Part shown: one piece after another, positions 16,731-24,598 of the stretch
Numbering within the stretch: the first letter of the stretch is position 1
Layout of the letters: each line of letters opens with the position of its first letter
Source: CAYNWK01 sp964400875
GTDB lineage: Bacteria; Chloroflexota; Anaerolineae; Anaerolineales; UBA4823
Assembly (NCBI GenBank): GCA_964400875.1
Contig: CAYNWK010000029.1
Span: forward strand, 1-36,105
Length of the DNA: 36,105 bases
Reading direction: 5' to 3'
Translations under genes and position numbers: made by a program
The notes under the pieces: generated by a model
What the model was told of the DNA's origin: nothing
The model's input: the letters and a program-made list of their open reading frames with translations, nothing else
Databases searched by the model: none

Positions 16731-16853
16731 ATGACTATCCTCATTCTAACCGTCATCGTTTGGTGGATCATCGTTCAGGCCATGAAGCCACGCAAGCTGG
16801 CCAAAGTCCGCCTCCCTATTGAAACTCACCAAACCCACGTGCGGAACCGGTAA
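16731..16853 (+). CDS. 40-residue single-span membrane peptide, unknown function
   Basis: ATG 16731 follows AGGAGA (16721-16726) and a consensus promoter. The peptide has one hydrophobic span at residues 2-17 (Ile/Leu/Val with a Trp-Trp pair) and then a basic tail with Lys-Pro-Arg-Lys, giving an N-out/C-in prediction. I do not recognise a family. A good promoter, a good ribosome binding site and membrane-peptide architecture all support a real gene. It lies 118 bases upstream of folE, so it may be the first gene of that transcript. It could also act as a small transporter or protease regulator, but nothing in the sequence shows this. Confidence 0.55.
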   Translation: MTILILTVIVWWIIVQAMKPRKLAKVRLPIETHQTHVRNR

Positions 16854-16971
16854 CTTTTTGACGTAAGAATAGTAAAGGAAAAAGCTTCTTAATCTTGCAA
16901 AGAGGTACGACTGGCAGGCACAGATCAGATAGTAAGCGCCGGTCAAATAATAGAAAGGGAATCACTTAAAA

Positions 16972-17634
16972 ATGACAGATCAAATCACCACACCTATGAC
17001 CCGTTTAGCCGAGCCCATGCAGGATTTTCTGGTGAGCGAGGATTATGAGCAGTTCATCGAGGGGTCTGATTACGGCATCCAGAACGCCGTTCGGGACATC
17101 CTGATCGAGATCGGCGAAGACCCCGAACGCCAGGGGTTGGTCAAGACCCCGGACAGGGTCTCCCGCATGTTCTCCGAGCTCACCGCCGGCTACCAAACCG
17201 ACCCGGTCGAGCTGATCAACGGCGCCGTCTTCGACGTGGACTACAGCGAGATGGTCCTGGTCAAGGATATCGAGTTCTACAGCTTGTGCGAGCACCACAT
17301 GCTGCCCTTCTATGGGCGCGCCCACGTGGCTTATATACCCGATGGGAAAGTGATCGGTTTGAGCAAGATCCCGCGCATCGTCGAGATGTTCGCCCGCCGT
17401 CTGCAGGTGCAAGAACGCATGACCACCGAGATTGGTCAATTACTGCAGGCAACGCTCAACCCGAAAGGGGTAGCTGTCCTGGTGGAGGGCGCCCACATGT
17501 GCGCCATGATGCGCGGAGTGAAGAAATCCCAGGCGAATATGACCACCAGCGCAATGCTGGGAGATTTCAAAGAGGATCGCGGGCTGCGCGAGGAATTCCT
17601 GGCCCAGGTAACCGGGCGCGCCTTCAACCTATAA
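16972..17634 (+). CDS. folE: GTP cyclohydrolase I
   Basis: This cytoplasmic enzyme converts GTP to 7,8-dihydroneopterin triphosphate, the first step of folate and pterin synthesis. The 220-residue protein has the zinc ligands Cys106 and His109 in SLCEHHMLPF and Cys177 in EGAHMCAMMRG, matching the E. coli positions closely. GKVIGLSKIPRIVEMFARRLQVQE is the conserved substrate-binding block. Ribosome binding site AAAGGGA precedes ATG 16972. The 118-base gap upstream contains a possible weak hairpin (GACTGGC 16909-16915 with GCCGGTC 16938-16944), but I do not see a tetrahydrofolate riboswitch. A strong terminator follows at 17665-17700. No other folate gene is nearby. Confidence 0.96.
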   Translation: MTDQITTPMTRLAEPMQDFLVSEDYEQFIEGSDYGIQNAVRDILIEIGEDPERQGLVKTPDRVSRMFSELTAGYQTDPVELINGAVFDVDYSEMVLVKDIEFYSLCEHHMLPFYGRAHVAYIPDGKVIGLSKIPRIVEMFARRLQVQERMTTEIGQLLQATLNPKGVAVLVEGAHMCAMMRGVKKSQANMTTSAMLGDFKEDRGLREEFLAQVTGRAFNL

Positions 17635-17664
17635 TTCCAGCCGGTTTCACCTGGCTGTTAAAAA

Positions 17665-17700
17665 TCAGGCCTGTCCGTCGCCTTCGCCGGACAGGCCTGA
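17665..17700 (-). terminator. Intrinsic terminator between folE and the EamA gene
   Basis: A perfect 13-bp inverted repeat: TCAGGCCTGTCCG (17665-17677) and CGGACAGGCCTGA (17688-17700) with a 10-base loop. Read on the minus strand it is followed by TTTTT (complement of AAAAA 17660-17664), so it best terminates the EamA transcript. It may also serve folE, whose stop lies about 30 bases away. Confidence 0.85.
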
Positions 17701-17706
17701 AGTAAT

Positions 17707-18573
17707 TTAACGTGAATTAACCACGGCGATGCTGCCTACCACCAGGCCTCCCCCCACCAGCAGGTTCCAATCGAGGAGTTCGTTTAGAAACACCACCCCC
17801 AGGATGACGCCCACCAATGGAAAGACGTACGTAACCAGGGTGGTGCGGGTCGGGCCGACGGAATGCAGCAGGTAAAAATACAGCAAATAAGCCAGGCACG
17901 AGCCAATCAGCCCCAGCCAGGCGATCGCCAGCCAGGTCAGGGGCAAAGCGGGCAGCGTCAAGGGCGTTTCAGCGAATGGTGTGACCAGCCAGAGCGCCGC
18001 GTCGGCGGCGATCAGCGGCACCAGGGAATGCACGGTGGGAGAGACGCCGCGCGCATTCCGCCGGGCGAACACGGAGCTGCCCGCGTAGAACATCGCCGCC
18101 AGGAGCACCGCTCCCTGCCCGAGCGCGCTGCCGCTGAAGCCGCCCTCCAGATCACGCAGCAGCAAGACCACCACCCCCACGAAGCCGATCAGCAGCCCGA
18201 ACAGCCGCATCGCCGTCAAGCGGTCGTCGCTCAAGAACAGGTGGGCGACGATCATGGTGAAAAGCGGCACCGTGCTGTTCAGCACCGCAGCCACCGCCGA
18301 ATCGATGTACAGCTCCCCCCAGGAGATCAGCACAAAGGGAATCGCCGTATTGATCAGTCCGAGGATCACCAGCGACCGCCAGACCGGGCCGCGCACCGGC
18401 CAGGCCGGCCGCTTGAACCCGGCCACAACCAGCAAGCCTAACACGCCGAAGAGCAGCCGCAGGGCAACCAGGGTGAACGGCCCGACCTCGGCCACGGCGA
18501 TCTTAATCCATAAAAAGGAAGAACCCCACGCCAACCCCAGTGCGGCGAAGGCCAGCCAATCTTTTAGTTTCAT
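17707..18573 (-). CDS. EamA family (DMT superfamily) membrane transporter
   Basis: The 288-residue protein is an inner-membrane drug/metabolite transporter with two EamA repeats (about 5-135 and 148-285) and ten predicted helices. GLAWGSSFLWIKIAVAEVGPF at the N-terminus and GLIGSCLAYLLYFYLLHSVGPTRT in the second half are hallmark segments. Members export or take up amino acids, nucleosides or other metabolites; the substrate here is unknown. It appears to be monocistronic and ends at a strong terminator. The 181-base gap upstream separates it from an AT-rich orphan gene. Confidence 0.88.
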   Translation of the reverse strand: MKLKDWLAFAALGLAWGSSFLWIKIAVAEVGPFTLVALRLLFGVLGLLVVAGFKRPAWPVRGPVWRSLVILGLINTAIPFVLISWGELYIDSAVAAVLNSTVPLFTMIVAHLFLSDDRLTAMRLFGLLIGFVGVVVLLLRDLEGGFSGSALGQGAVLLAAMFYAGSSVFARRNARGVSPTVHSLVPLIAADAALWLVTPFAETPLTLPALPLTWLAIAWLGLIGSCLAYLLYFYLLHSVGPTRTTLVTYVFPLVGVILGVVFLNELLDWNLLVGGGLVVGSIAVVNSR

Positions 18574-18754
18574 GGTTTCAGCTCATCGAAGCAAAGAGGG
18601 ATCAAAGCAAACCGGCTCAGAATATCTCGAGATTTTATCATGGGTATAACAAGATAAGACTAACGCACCCAGGGGAAGAAGGGGATATTTGGGCGAGCCG
18701 ATCAAGTGCAAGAAGATTTCCCCGATCACGCAGAGATGGGTCCCACATAAGAAA

Positions 18755-19540
18755 TTATTTGTGCTCACCTTCTGGCTCTTTGCCCTCGATAATAGCCTTC
18801 CTGATTTTTTCGAGGCTGGCCTTGCGGAGCTGTCGGTATTCATGGTGATATCGATAACCCGTTGGATGAGCCAAGAAAATGGGAATAGTTCTTTCAATGC
18901 CTTTGATCTGGCTCTGGATAAGCTCACCAGAATTTAGGTGTTCGATGTAACGTTTAATATGGTCTTCCGACACGAGATTGAAGATCCCTTTATTAAACGT
19001 AACCACCGCCTCCATAGATGTCTCAAGGATTGTTTCCCTGAATTCCTTCGCTGATCCCGGTGCGATAAATTGGCTGAAAAATTCTTTTCCAAAAATCCAC
19101 CTGATGTCTTTCGGGTAATCCGTTGGAAAAGCATAATAACAGTAAAAGATCAATTCGAATGGGCTTCGATATTCCGCTTTGATACAAATGTCGGCGAGTT
19201 GCTTTGGATCATGAGGTTTTTCCTCGAATGACAGCCAACCGGCATCATCCATCACCGGCCAGAACAGGTTCTCCTGCCCTCTAGTATTTGGCGATAGAAA
19301 CATGCCTTGATAAATGGAGTGTGGATGAGGGTTTGAGAATAGAAGCATGACCTTTGGCCGATATACAGCCGCAGTTGGAATCAGTCTTTCCGTGGTAAAT
19401 ATGACAGTTCTATCTAAATCATTAAAATTGAACAGATTTGCATAACCGAAATATTTCGCCAGCTTATAAATTGCGCGCTCCTTGATATGGTCATATGCTG
19501 CACCCAATTGGTAAGTTCTCTGAATATTTATGCCAGACAA
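18755..19540 (-). CDS. AT-rich orphan gene, weakly uracil-DNA-glycosylase-like
   Basis: The 261-residue product begins at TTG 19540, with AAAAGG seven bases upstream and a stop codon in frame just before. I do not recognise a family with confidence. Residues 64-94 (MLLFSNPHPHS...MFLSP...NLFW) and a late IPIFLAHPTGYRYH segment resemble the first and last motifs of the uracil-DNA-glycosylase fold, which has a NP-x-S...G...N-x-F-W pattern and a terminal HPS-type loop. The catalytic Asp/Asn is not certain. Its base composition is clearly more AT-rich than its neighbours, suggesting recent transfer. It could also be an unrelated phage or defence-associated protein. Confidence 0.5.
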   Translation of the reverse strand: MSGINIQRTYQLGAAYDHIKERAIYKLAKYFGYANLFNFNDLDRTVIFTTERLIPTAAVYRPKVMLLFSNPHPHSIYQGMFLSPNTRGQENLFWPVMDDAGWLSFEEKPHDPKQLADICIKAEYRSPFELIFYCYYAFPTDYPKDIRWIFGKEFFSQFIAPGSAKEFRETILETSMEAVVTFNKGIFNLVSEDHIKRYIEHLNSGELIQSQIKGIERTIPIFLAHPTGYRYHHEYRQLRKASLEKIRKAIIEGKEPEGEHK

Positions 19541-19571
19541 TTGAAACCTTTTCTATATCTCATGCTGGTCG

Positions 19572-20492
19572 CTACAACAGAGATTCACCCTCCGACGCTG
19601 GGACAAACCTACGCAGCCCCAGGCGGGTGAGCACCACCGCCCCCAGGCCGATCAGCGCGGTCAGCAGGCTGAGCAAACCGCCAACGGTGGGGATCAGGGC
19701 AAGCAGGTCCACGACGAGCACGTAAAGCAGGGTCCCCAGAACCGCCGCGAAGGTGGGCCGCAGCTCCCAACCCAGGGCGCGGACCAGCCGGTCGCCCAAC
19801 GCCGCGCCAAAGCCTATGATGCCGTACACGAACATGACTACAGCGACGCCCAGGCCGATCACCGTGATTGGGATCAGGATCAGGGTGAAAGCCATCATCA
19901 CCAGCAAGACCGGCCCGACAAGCAGCACCAGGATCCCCATGGCGAGAGAGACCAGGGAATGCTGCAGGATGGCCTGACCGACGCGCTCTACCGGGCGTGG
20001 CAGGAAACGAACGGCCAGAAAAGCCAGGATGGCCAACAGGACCGCTTCCGGCGCGGTCCACACCGGGCGCTGGCGAGGCGCGGTGACGGCCTGCTCCAGC
20101 CCGGCCGGGATCTGCACCCCGGATTGGACTGCGCCGCCAATCCTCGCCTGAGGCGAACGCTCGACCTGCCCGCCTCCCAGGTTGACGTTTCCTTCGATCT
20201 GGGCGCTGTTCTCGATGTTAAGCTGCCCGCCGATCTGCGATAGATCGCGGTCCACCTCACCCCGAAGGTCGAAAGTCCCCCCGACCATGTAAACCGAGCC
20301 CTCCACGCACGCGCCTTCATCCAGGGCGACCTGCCCGCTTAACAGCGCCAGGTCGCCCTGCACGGATTCCCCGGACTGAATGCGGTGTTCCCCGCTCAAG
20401 ACCAGCATGCCGCGCACGGCGCCCTGCGTTTCGCAAGCCGCCAGAAGCAGCCCGCAAAGCAGCATCAGGAAAATAAACCCGCGCTTCCTCAT
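19572..20492 (-). CDS. Lipoprotein with bactofilin-like repeat and C-terminal membrane domain
   Basis: The 306-residue protein has a lipoprotein signal (LLLAAC, Cys20). Residues about 30-130 form short beta repeats of the type G-x-V-x-G-D/N-(V/L) that resemble polymer-forming (bactofilin-like) sheets. A hydrophobic C-terminal half, about 145-295, holds roughly four or five membrane segments and ends in a charged tail. I choose ATG 20492 (MRKRGFIF); a longer overlapping frame lies within the upstream MFS gene. The start overlaps that gene's stop by four bases (ATGA), so the two are translationally coupled. A role in envelope organisation is only inference. Confidence 0.75.
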   Translation of the reverse strand: MRKRGFIFLMLLCGLLLAACETQGAVRGMLVLSGEHRIQSGESVQGDLALLSGQVALDEGACVEGSVYMVGGTFDLRGEVDRDLSQIGGQLNIENSAQIEGNVNLGGGQVERSPQARIGGAVQSGVQIPAGLEQAVTAPRQRPVWTAPEAVLLAILAFLAVRFLPRPVERVGQAILQHSLVSLAMGILVLLVGPVLLVMMAFTLILIPITVIGLGVAVVMFVYGIIGFGAALGDRLVRALGWELRPTFAAVLGTLLYVLVVDLLALIPTVGGLLSLLTALIGLGAVVLTRLGLRRFVPASEGESLL

Positions 20493-21784
20493 CCTTTGAC
20501 CTCCTGCGAGGAGCTTTTGCGGCGCGAGCCTCCCCCTCCGGGAAAGTAGATCAGCGCCAGCACGACCAAGAAGAACAGGATCGCCAGGGAATCTACCAGG
20601 CGCAGGTGCAGGTCCAGGGATACACCGCGAAGCTGCAGCTGCAGAGCGAGCGCCGTGCTGAGGAAAGTCGCAGCCCAGCCGGATAAAGCCACCCCGATGG
20701 CCGCGTTGCGGCTTATGGTGCGCGGCACGGAGATGTCCGCCCAGATGGCAAAATTGACCACCGTGTACAGGCTGACCGCCAGCGCGTAGAGCATGGGTTC
20801 GGAAAGCGTCTCTGGCGATCCGAGCTGAGCCCGGAGCATGAACGTGTACATGAAGTGCACCAGGGCGAAGATGCCGAAGATCCACAAAAAGAGCTGCTTC
20901 TCGTCCAGTGCGGCGTACAGGATGCCGCCAACCAACGCGGCGATCACGTGGACGACGCCGATCACCAGGCGGTTGTTGATATTGGGCGAACCCCAGGCGG
21001 CTTCGAACAGCGCCGGCGTATCCGCCAGACGCAAAAATCCCAGGCTGTCGATGAAGTAAATGCCAAACATTAAGAGGATCAACGCGATCACCCGCCCGCT
21101 GATATGCGCTGCTCCGTGTTCGTCGTAGCGTACGAAGCGGCCGCGGGCGAACTCCGGACGGGTGTGCTGCTCCGCCAGGCGGTCGATCCACGGCAGGCGG
21201 GCGAAGGCCAGGACGCCCAGCCCAAGAGACCCGGCGACCATCACCCCTAAAATTTGCGCGCTGAACTGTTCGATCGTCCAGGTCGAAGAGAAGACGGCAG
21301 CCGGAAAGTAAGCGCCGGCGGTGACCAGCGCCGCCGTCATGCCGCGGTCGCGCCGTGGGACCAGGTCCACCGTCATGCTGAACGTCGCCGGTACTCCCAC
21401 TCCCAACGCCAGGGAGGCAGCCACGATCCAGGCGAGAAAAGCCGCCTCGCTGCGAATGACAGGCGCCAGGGCGGTCAGGATGGTTTGGGCCAGCACCACG
21501 GCGAACGCGCAGCGCAGCTTGAAACGGAAATCACGGCTCCAGCCGCGGCGCATCATCCACAGCCCGAATACGATCGCCGTCACGCTGGTGATCAAAGCCA
21601 GGTAAGCCATGTTCATCGAGACCTGCTGGCGGGTCATACCGACGAGCCGGGTGCCCAGGTCGAGCAGCCCAAACTGCACGAAGGTCAGGTTATAGTAGTA
21701 GCCGGTCGCCATCATGCCGATGAACAGGCCGTAGCCCAGCAGCGGCGGCCAATCTTTGTTTTTGATGTAGCGCGTTAATTCCAT
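20489..21784 (-). CDS. MFS-like membrane transporter
   Basis: The 431-residue protein is an integral membrane protein with about 11-12 hydrophobic segments, compatible with a major facilitator transporter. The MMRRGWSRDFRFKLR loop after the second or third helix resembles the MFS basic loop, and DLVPRRDRGMTAAL lies between helices in the first half. A central hydrophilic loop (about 205-230) separates two halves. I do not recognise the substrate. It is the first gene of a two-gene minus-strand unit with the bactofilin-like lipoprotein. The divergent metalloprotease gene starts 226 bases away on the plus strand. Confidence 0.75.
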   Translation of the reverse strand: MELTRYIKNKDWPPLLGYGLFIGMMATGYYYNLTFVQFGLLDLGTRLVGMTRQQVSMNMAYLALITSVTAIVFGLWMMRRGWSRDFRFKLRCAFAVVLAQTILTALAPVIRSEAAFLAWIVAASLALGVGVPATFSMTVDLVPRRDRGMTAALVTAGAYFPAAVFSSTWTIEQFSAQILGVMVAGSLGLGVLAFARLPWIDRLAEQHTRPEFARGRFVRYDEHGAAHISGRVIALILLMFGIYFIDSLGFLRLADTPALFEAAWGSPNINNRLVIGVVHVIAALVGGILYAALDEKQLFLWIFGIFALVHFMYTFMLRAQLGSPETLSEPMLYALAVSLYTVVNFAIWADISVPRTISRNAAIGVALSGWAATFLSTALALQLQLRGVSLDLHLRLVDSLAILFFLVVLALIYFPGGGGSRRKSSSQEVKG

Positions 21785-21892
21785 GGTTGATTGGATCGGT
21801 GAAGAGTTGGGGGTGTTTTGATCCTGATGCTATCATATCTTGCACCCAGGGAACCGAAGATGGAAGGGAGATCCCCCGAAAACCTCACGAAA

Positions 21893-21932
21893 CTGGCCGG
21901 CTGACTAGGACGGGACCTGCCGGGATGACCAG
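21893..21932 (+). other. Two-tier inverted repeat upstream of the membrane-bound zincin
   Basis: CTGG (21893-21896) pairs with CCAG (21929-21932), and the adjacent CCGGC (21897-21901) pairs with GCCGG (21919-21923). A TAGAAT (21979-21984) lies downstream, so whether the hairpin is transcribed is unclear. I match it to no known riboswitch or T-box. Confidence 0.3.
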
Positions 21933-22009
21933 CGTGAAGACCACCCTGATGCCCGATGCAGAGGAGAGGGTCATCGTTTAGAATCTTCCTGTAAATATAA
22001 GGAGACTAC

Positions 22010-23179
22010 ATGCGCACGTTTAGAAAGGTGTTTCTTTATCTCGCCCTTGGACTGACCCTCGTATGCCTGGTCGGCCTGGGCATCCTAGCAATAGCTAACC
22101 GCAATTTACCCAACCAATCTCAGACGGTCGAGCGCCTGAGCGCCGATCAGAAAGCGCTGCTCGCCGAGACCACGCACCTGCGCATGATGCTAGGTGGCGA
22201 GGTCTGGCCCGGCTGGGACCGGATTACGATCCCGTACATCGTTTACAACGAAGACTATGCCTTCCTGGTCGGCTATCCCGATCCGCCGGCCGGTTGGGTG
22301 AAGGTGCCGCAAAACGAGCGCCGCGGCGGCGAGTGGGAAGCCGTCCCCAATGATACATACCAGGGCCAGGCCTATTACCGCCAGCCGCTGCCCGATCCGG
22401 AAGTAACCCCCGAGAACTTCACCGTGCTGGTCGGCGATCGCTGGGTCGCCACCCTGTTCACCCGGGAGGCCGCGGCGGTTTCCTTCTACACCGGTTTCCG
22501 GGAGGAACTGCCCGCCTTCGTCCGGCCGGTCTTCCCTTACCGCCTGGCCTGGCGCTACCTTGGTGGGGAGAGCACCGCTTATATCAGCGCGCTGGCTCAT
22601 GAGAGCTTCCACGTTTACCAGGGCCTCGCTGCCCCCGGTCGCCTGGAGGCCGCCGAGCAAAGCATGAGCCTGGAAGCGGAATACCCGTGGGATGACCCTG
22701 AACTGGAAGCCGCCTGGGGGACCGAGCTGGACCTTTTAGCCGACGCCGCCCAAGCGGAGTCGGACGAGGAGGCAGCCGAGCTGGCCCGCCAGTTCCTGGC
22801 TCAGCGCGAGCAGCGGCGTGGAATGGCCGGTTACACAGCGGACTGGGCAGACTTCGAACGCCAGCGCGAATGGTTGGAAGGCCTGGCGAAGTACGCCGAG
22901 CTCGTCCTGGGTACGACCGCCGCGGACAGCGCGGACTACGCTCCGCTCCCGGAGATATTCGCGGAAACCGACTTCAAGAGCTACGATTTCCGCCGGCGCT
23001 TTTACGCCCAGCAGCTGGATGAAGTCAGGCGCATGACCGGTCATGAAGGCGAGACCCGCTTCTACTACACCGGTTTCGCCCAGGGCGTCCTGCTCGACCG
23101 CCTGGACCCCGATTGGAAATCGCAGGCTTTCCAGCCCGGCGTGTGGTTAGAAGACCTGCTCCGCCAGGCAGTTCAGTAA
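22010..23179 (+). CDS. Membrane-anchored zincin metalloprotease-like protein
   Basis: The 389-residue protein starts at ATG 22010 after AAGGAGA. Residues 8-28 form an N-terminal membrane anchor, leaving the rest outside the cell. HESFH at 197-201, in LAHESFHVYQG, is a HExxH zinc site, and WLEGLAKYAEL with Glu290 is the likely third ligand, though the 89-residue spacing is longer than in typical gluzincins. EG-L-A-K-Y resembles the EG-M-A motif of the secreted protein at 4532-6301. Its catalytic domain is flanked by Tyr/Trp-rich and acidic segments (about 220-260). It stands alone; the substrate is unknown. Confidence 0.7.
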   Translation: MRTFRKVFLYLALGLTLVCLVGLGILAIANRNLPNQSQTVERLSADQKALLAETTHLRMMLGGEVWPGWDRITIPYIVYNEDYAFLVGYPDPPAGWVKVPQNERRGGEWEAVPNDTYQGQAYYRQPLPDPEVTPENFTVLVGDRWVATLFTREAAAVSFYTGFREELPAFVRPVFPYRLAWRYLGGESTAYISALAHESFHVYQGLAAPGRLEAAEQSMSLEAEYPWDDPELEAAWGTELDLLADAAQAESDEEAAELARQFLAQREQRRGMAGYTADWADFERQREWLEGLAKYAELVLGTTAADSADYAPLPEIFAETDFKSYDFRRRFYAQQLDEVRRMTGHEGETRFYYTGFAQGVLLDRLDPDWKSQAFQPGVWLEDLLRQAVQ

Positions 23180-23369
23180 ATTGAATCGACCCCTCAAATT
23201 GATACTCTGATTCCAACCCAACAATGGGGCAGCCTATCTGCTCCCTCCTCTGACGCTCAAGCGATGTATATTGTCGCCTATTAAAGATGAACTGATATGG
23301 CGACTCTCTCCTTTATTAATAGATTTCGAAGACCAAGTTCAGTGAATGACTGGTTGCGCCCACCTAGTG

Positions 23370-23456
23370 ACCTGACCAGGTTAAATACTAGTCAGCCGGT
23401 CAGCTCGCAATCCCCCCAGATACCCGGTGTATCTGGGGGGAGCTTGGATTAAACTC
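23370..23456 (+). repeat. 87-bp structured repeat, copy A
   Basis: It aligns without gaps to 27112-27198, with 67 of 87 positions identical. The core is a perfect 13-bp stem (23411-23423 with 23429-23441) around a CCGGT loop. The conserved outer blocks are ACCTGACCAG at the start and TAAACTC at the end. Three stem pairs differ from copy B by compensatory changes. It lies upstream of the ABC operon promoter. No T-tract follows the stem. Confidence 0.8.
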
Positions 23457-23533
23457 ACACCAAGGATACAGTTTCAGAGCGACCATTCCCTACGCAGAAA
23501 CGTAAGCATTTTGATGGGTAGGGAAATCCCCCA

Positions 23534-23563
23534 TTGAGACGGGCTCCCCTCTCCACCTATAAT
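23534..23563 (+). promoter_or_regulatory. Promoter of the ABC-2 exporter operon
   Basis: TTGAGA (23534-23539), 18 bases, then a perfect TATAAT (23558-23563). The expected start near 23570 gives a leader of about 100 bases to ATG 23669. Confidence 0.6.
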
Positions 23564-23668
23564 AAATGTGGGCATTCCCGTCTTGTGGAGAACCCGCCGG
23601 GGGAAAAACAACTCGCATCGCAAACCTTTGTACGAATTTATTCAACCAGACATAACACGAGGTAACAA

Positions 23669-24598
23669 ATGGATAATTCAGGAACAGCCCTTCAAGTCGC
23701 TGGCATCTCGAAGACCTACGCGTCCGTACGCGCCGTGCGGGACATATCCTTCGAGGTCGGCTACGGCGAGATCTTCGGTTTGCTCGGGCCGAACGGTGCT
23801 GGGAAAACCACCACCATCCGCATGATCCTGGACATCATCAGGCCGGATTCCGGTCGCGTCGAGATCCTGGGAGGGCCGATGAATCAAAATAAAAAATCCC
23901 GCATCGGCTACCTGCCCGAAGAACGCGGCCTGTACGAAGACATGACTTTGATCGATACCCTGGTTTATTTAGGCCAGCTCAAAGGCCTCTCCCGGAAAAC
24001 GGCGGTGGAACGAGCTGAAGCATATTTGCGCACGGTGGAATTATGGGAAGCGCACGACCGTAAGATCGAAGCGCTCAGCCGCGGCATGACCCAGAAAGCC
24101 CAGTTCGTCGCTGCGGTCATGCACGATCCGGATCTGATCATCATCGACGAGCCCTTCTCGGGCCTCGATCCGATCAACACCCGGGTGATCAAGCAGCTGC
24201 TCTACAGCATGCGCGAGCGCGGCGCAGCCATTATCATGAGCACCCACCAGATGCACCAGGTCGAAGAGATGTGCGAGCGCATCCTGCTGATCGATCGCGG
24301 CCAGCGCGTGCTTTACGGGAAGCTGGATGAGATCCGTACAGAATTCGCCGGCAACGCAGTCGAAATCGAACTGCGCGGCGACCCAGGCCAAATCCCCGGC
24401 GTAGAACGGATCATCAGCCGGAACGGCGGCTACCGCATGATGCTCGCCGAGGAAACCCGGCCCGATCAGCTGCTGAAATCTCTGGTTGAGCGTCCAGATT
24501 TGACCGTCGAACGCTTCGAGCGCGTGCACATGGCGCTTGACGAGATCTTCGTCAAAGTGGTGGGCCGGGCGATAGAGACGGAGGCGCAGCCCGTATGA
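23669..24598 (+). CDS. ABC transporter ATP-binding protein, NatA type
   Basis: The 309-residue protein is the cytoplasmic ATPase of an ABC-2 exporter. Walker A is GPNGAGKTT at 40-48, the signature is LSRGMTQKAQF, Walker B is LIIIDEPFSGLDP, and the H-loop lies in STHQM. The DDE-rich C-terminal extension (about 225-309) is typical of Na+ or drug efflux NatA-like ATPases. Its stop overlaps the first permease start by four bases (ATGA). It leads a three-gene unit behind the promoter at 23534-23563, bounded by two copies of an 87-bp repeat. The substrate is unknown; sodium, antibiotic or peptide export are typical. Confidence 0.9.
   Translation: MDNSGTALQVAGISKTYASVRAVRDISFEVGYGEIFGLLGPNGAGKTTTIRMILDIIRPDSGRVEILGGPMNQNKKSRIGYLPEERGLYEDMTLIDTLVYLGQLKGLSRKTAVERAEAYLRTVELWEAHDRKIEALSRGMTQKAQFVAAVMHDPDLIIIDEPFSGLDPINTRVIKQLLYSMRERGAAIIMSTHQMHQVEEMCERILLIDRGQRVLYGKLDEIRTEFAGNAVEIELRGDPGQIPGVERIISRNGGYRMMLAEETRPDQLLKSLVERPDLTVERFERVHMALDEIFVKVVGRAIETEAQPV

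Larger units (their letters stand above)
23180..23668. other. Gene-free interval with structured repeat and promoter
   Basis: No coding region with a credible start was found in these 489 bases. Contents: an open stretch with a weak inverted pair (GTCGCC 23273-23278, GGCGAC 23299-23304), copy A of an 87-bp structured repeat (23370-23456), and the ABC operon promoter (23534-23563) with about a 100-base leader to ATG 23669. Confidence 0.6.

Noticed and set aside
16854..16971. Tetrahydrofolate or preQ1 riboswitch before folE
   Set aside because: Only a weak hairpin is visible and the sequence lacks the conserved cores I know for these riboswitches.
10643..17655. CCGGTTTCAC shared between 10643 and 17641
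   Set aside because: Ten bases in common in GC-rich DNA next to hairpins is easily chance; the surrounding sequence is unrelated.
20493..21191. N-terminal extension of the lipoprotein frame
   Set aside because: It overlaps the MFS gene, is Arg/Gly/Pro-rich, and lies ahead of a good lipoprotein signal peptide at ATG 20492.
21785..22009. T-box or guanidine riboswitch in the divergent gap
   Set aside because: Stems exist, but no T-box specifier/antiterminator or ykkC conserved core could be matched.
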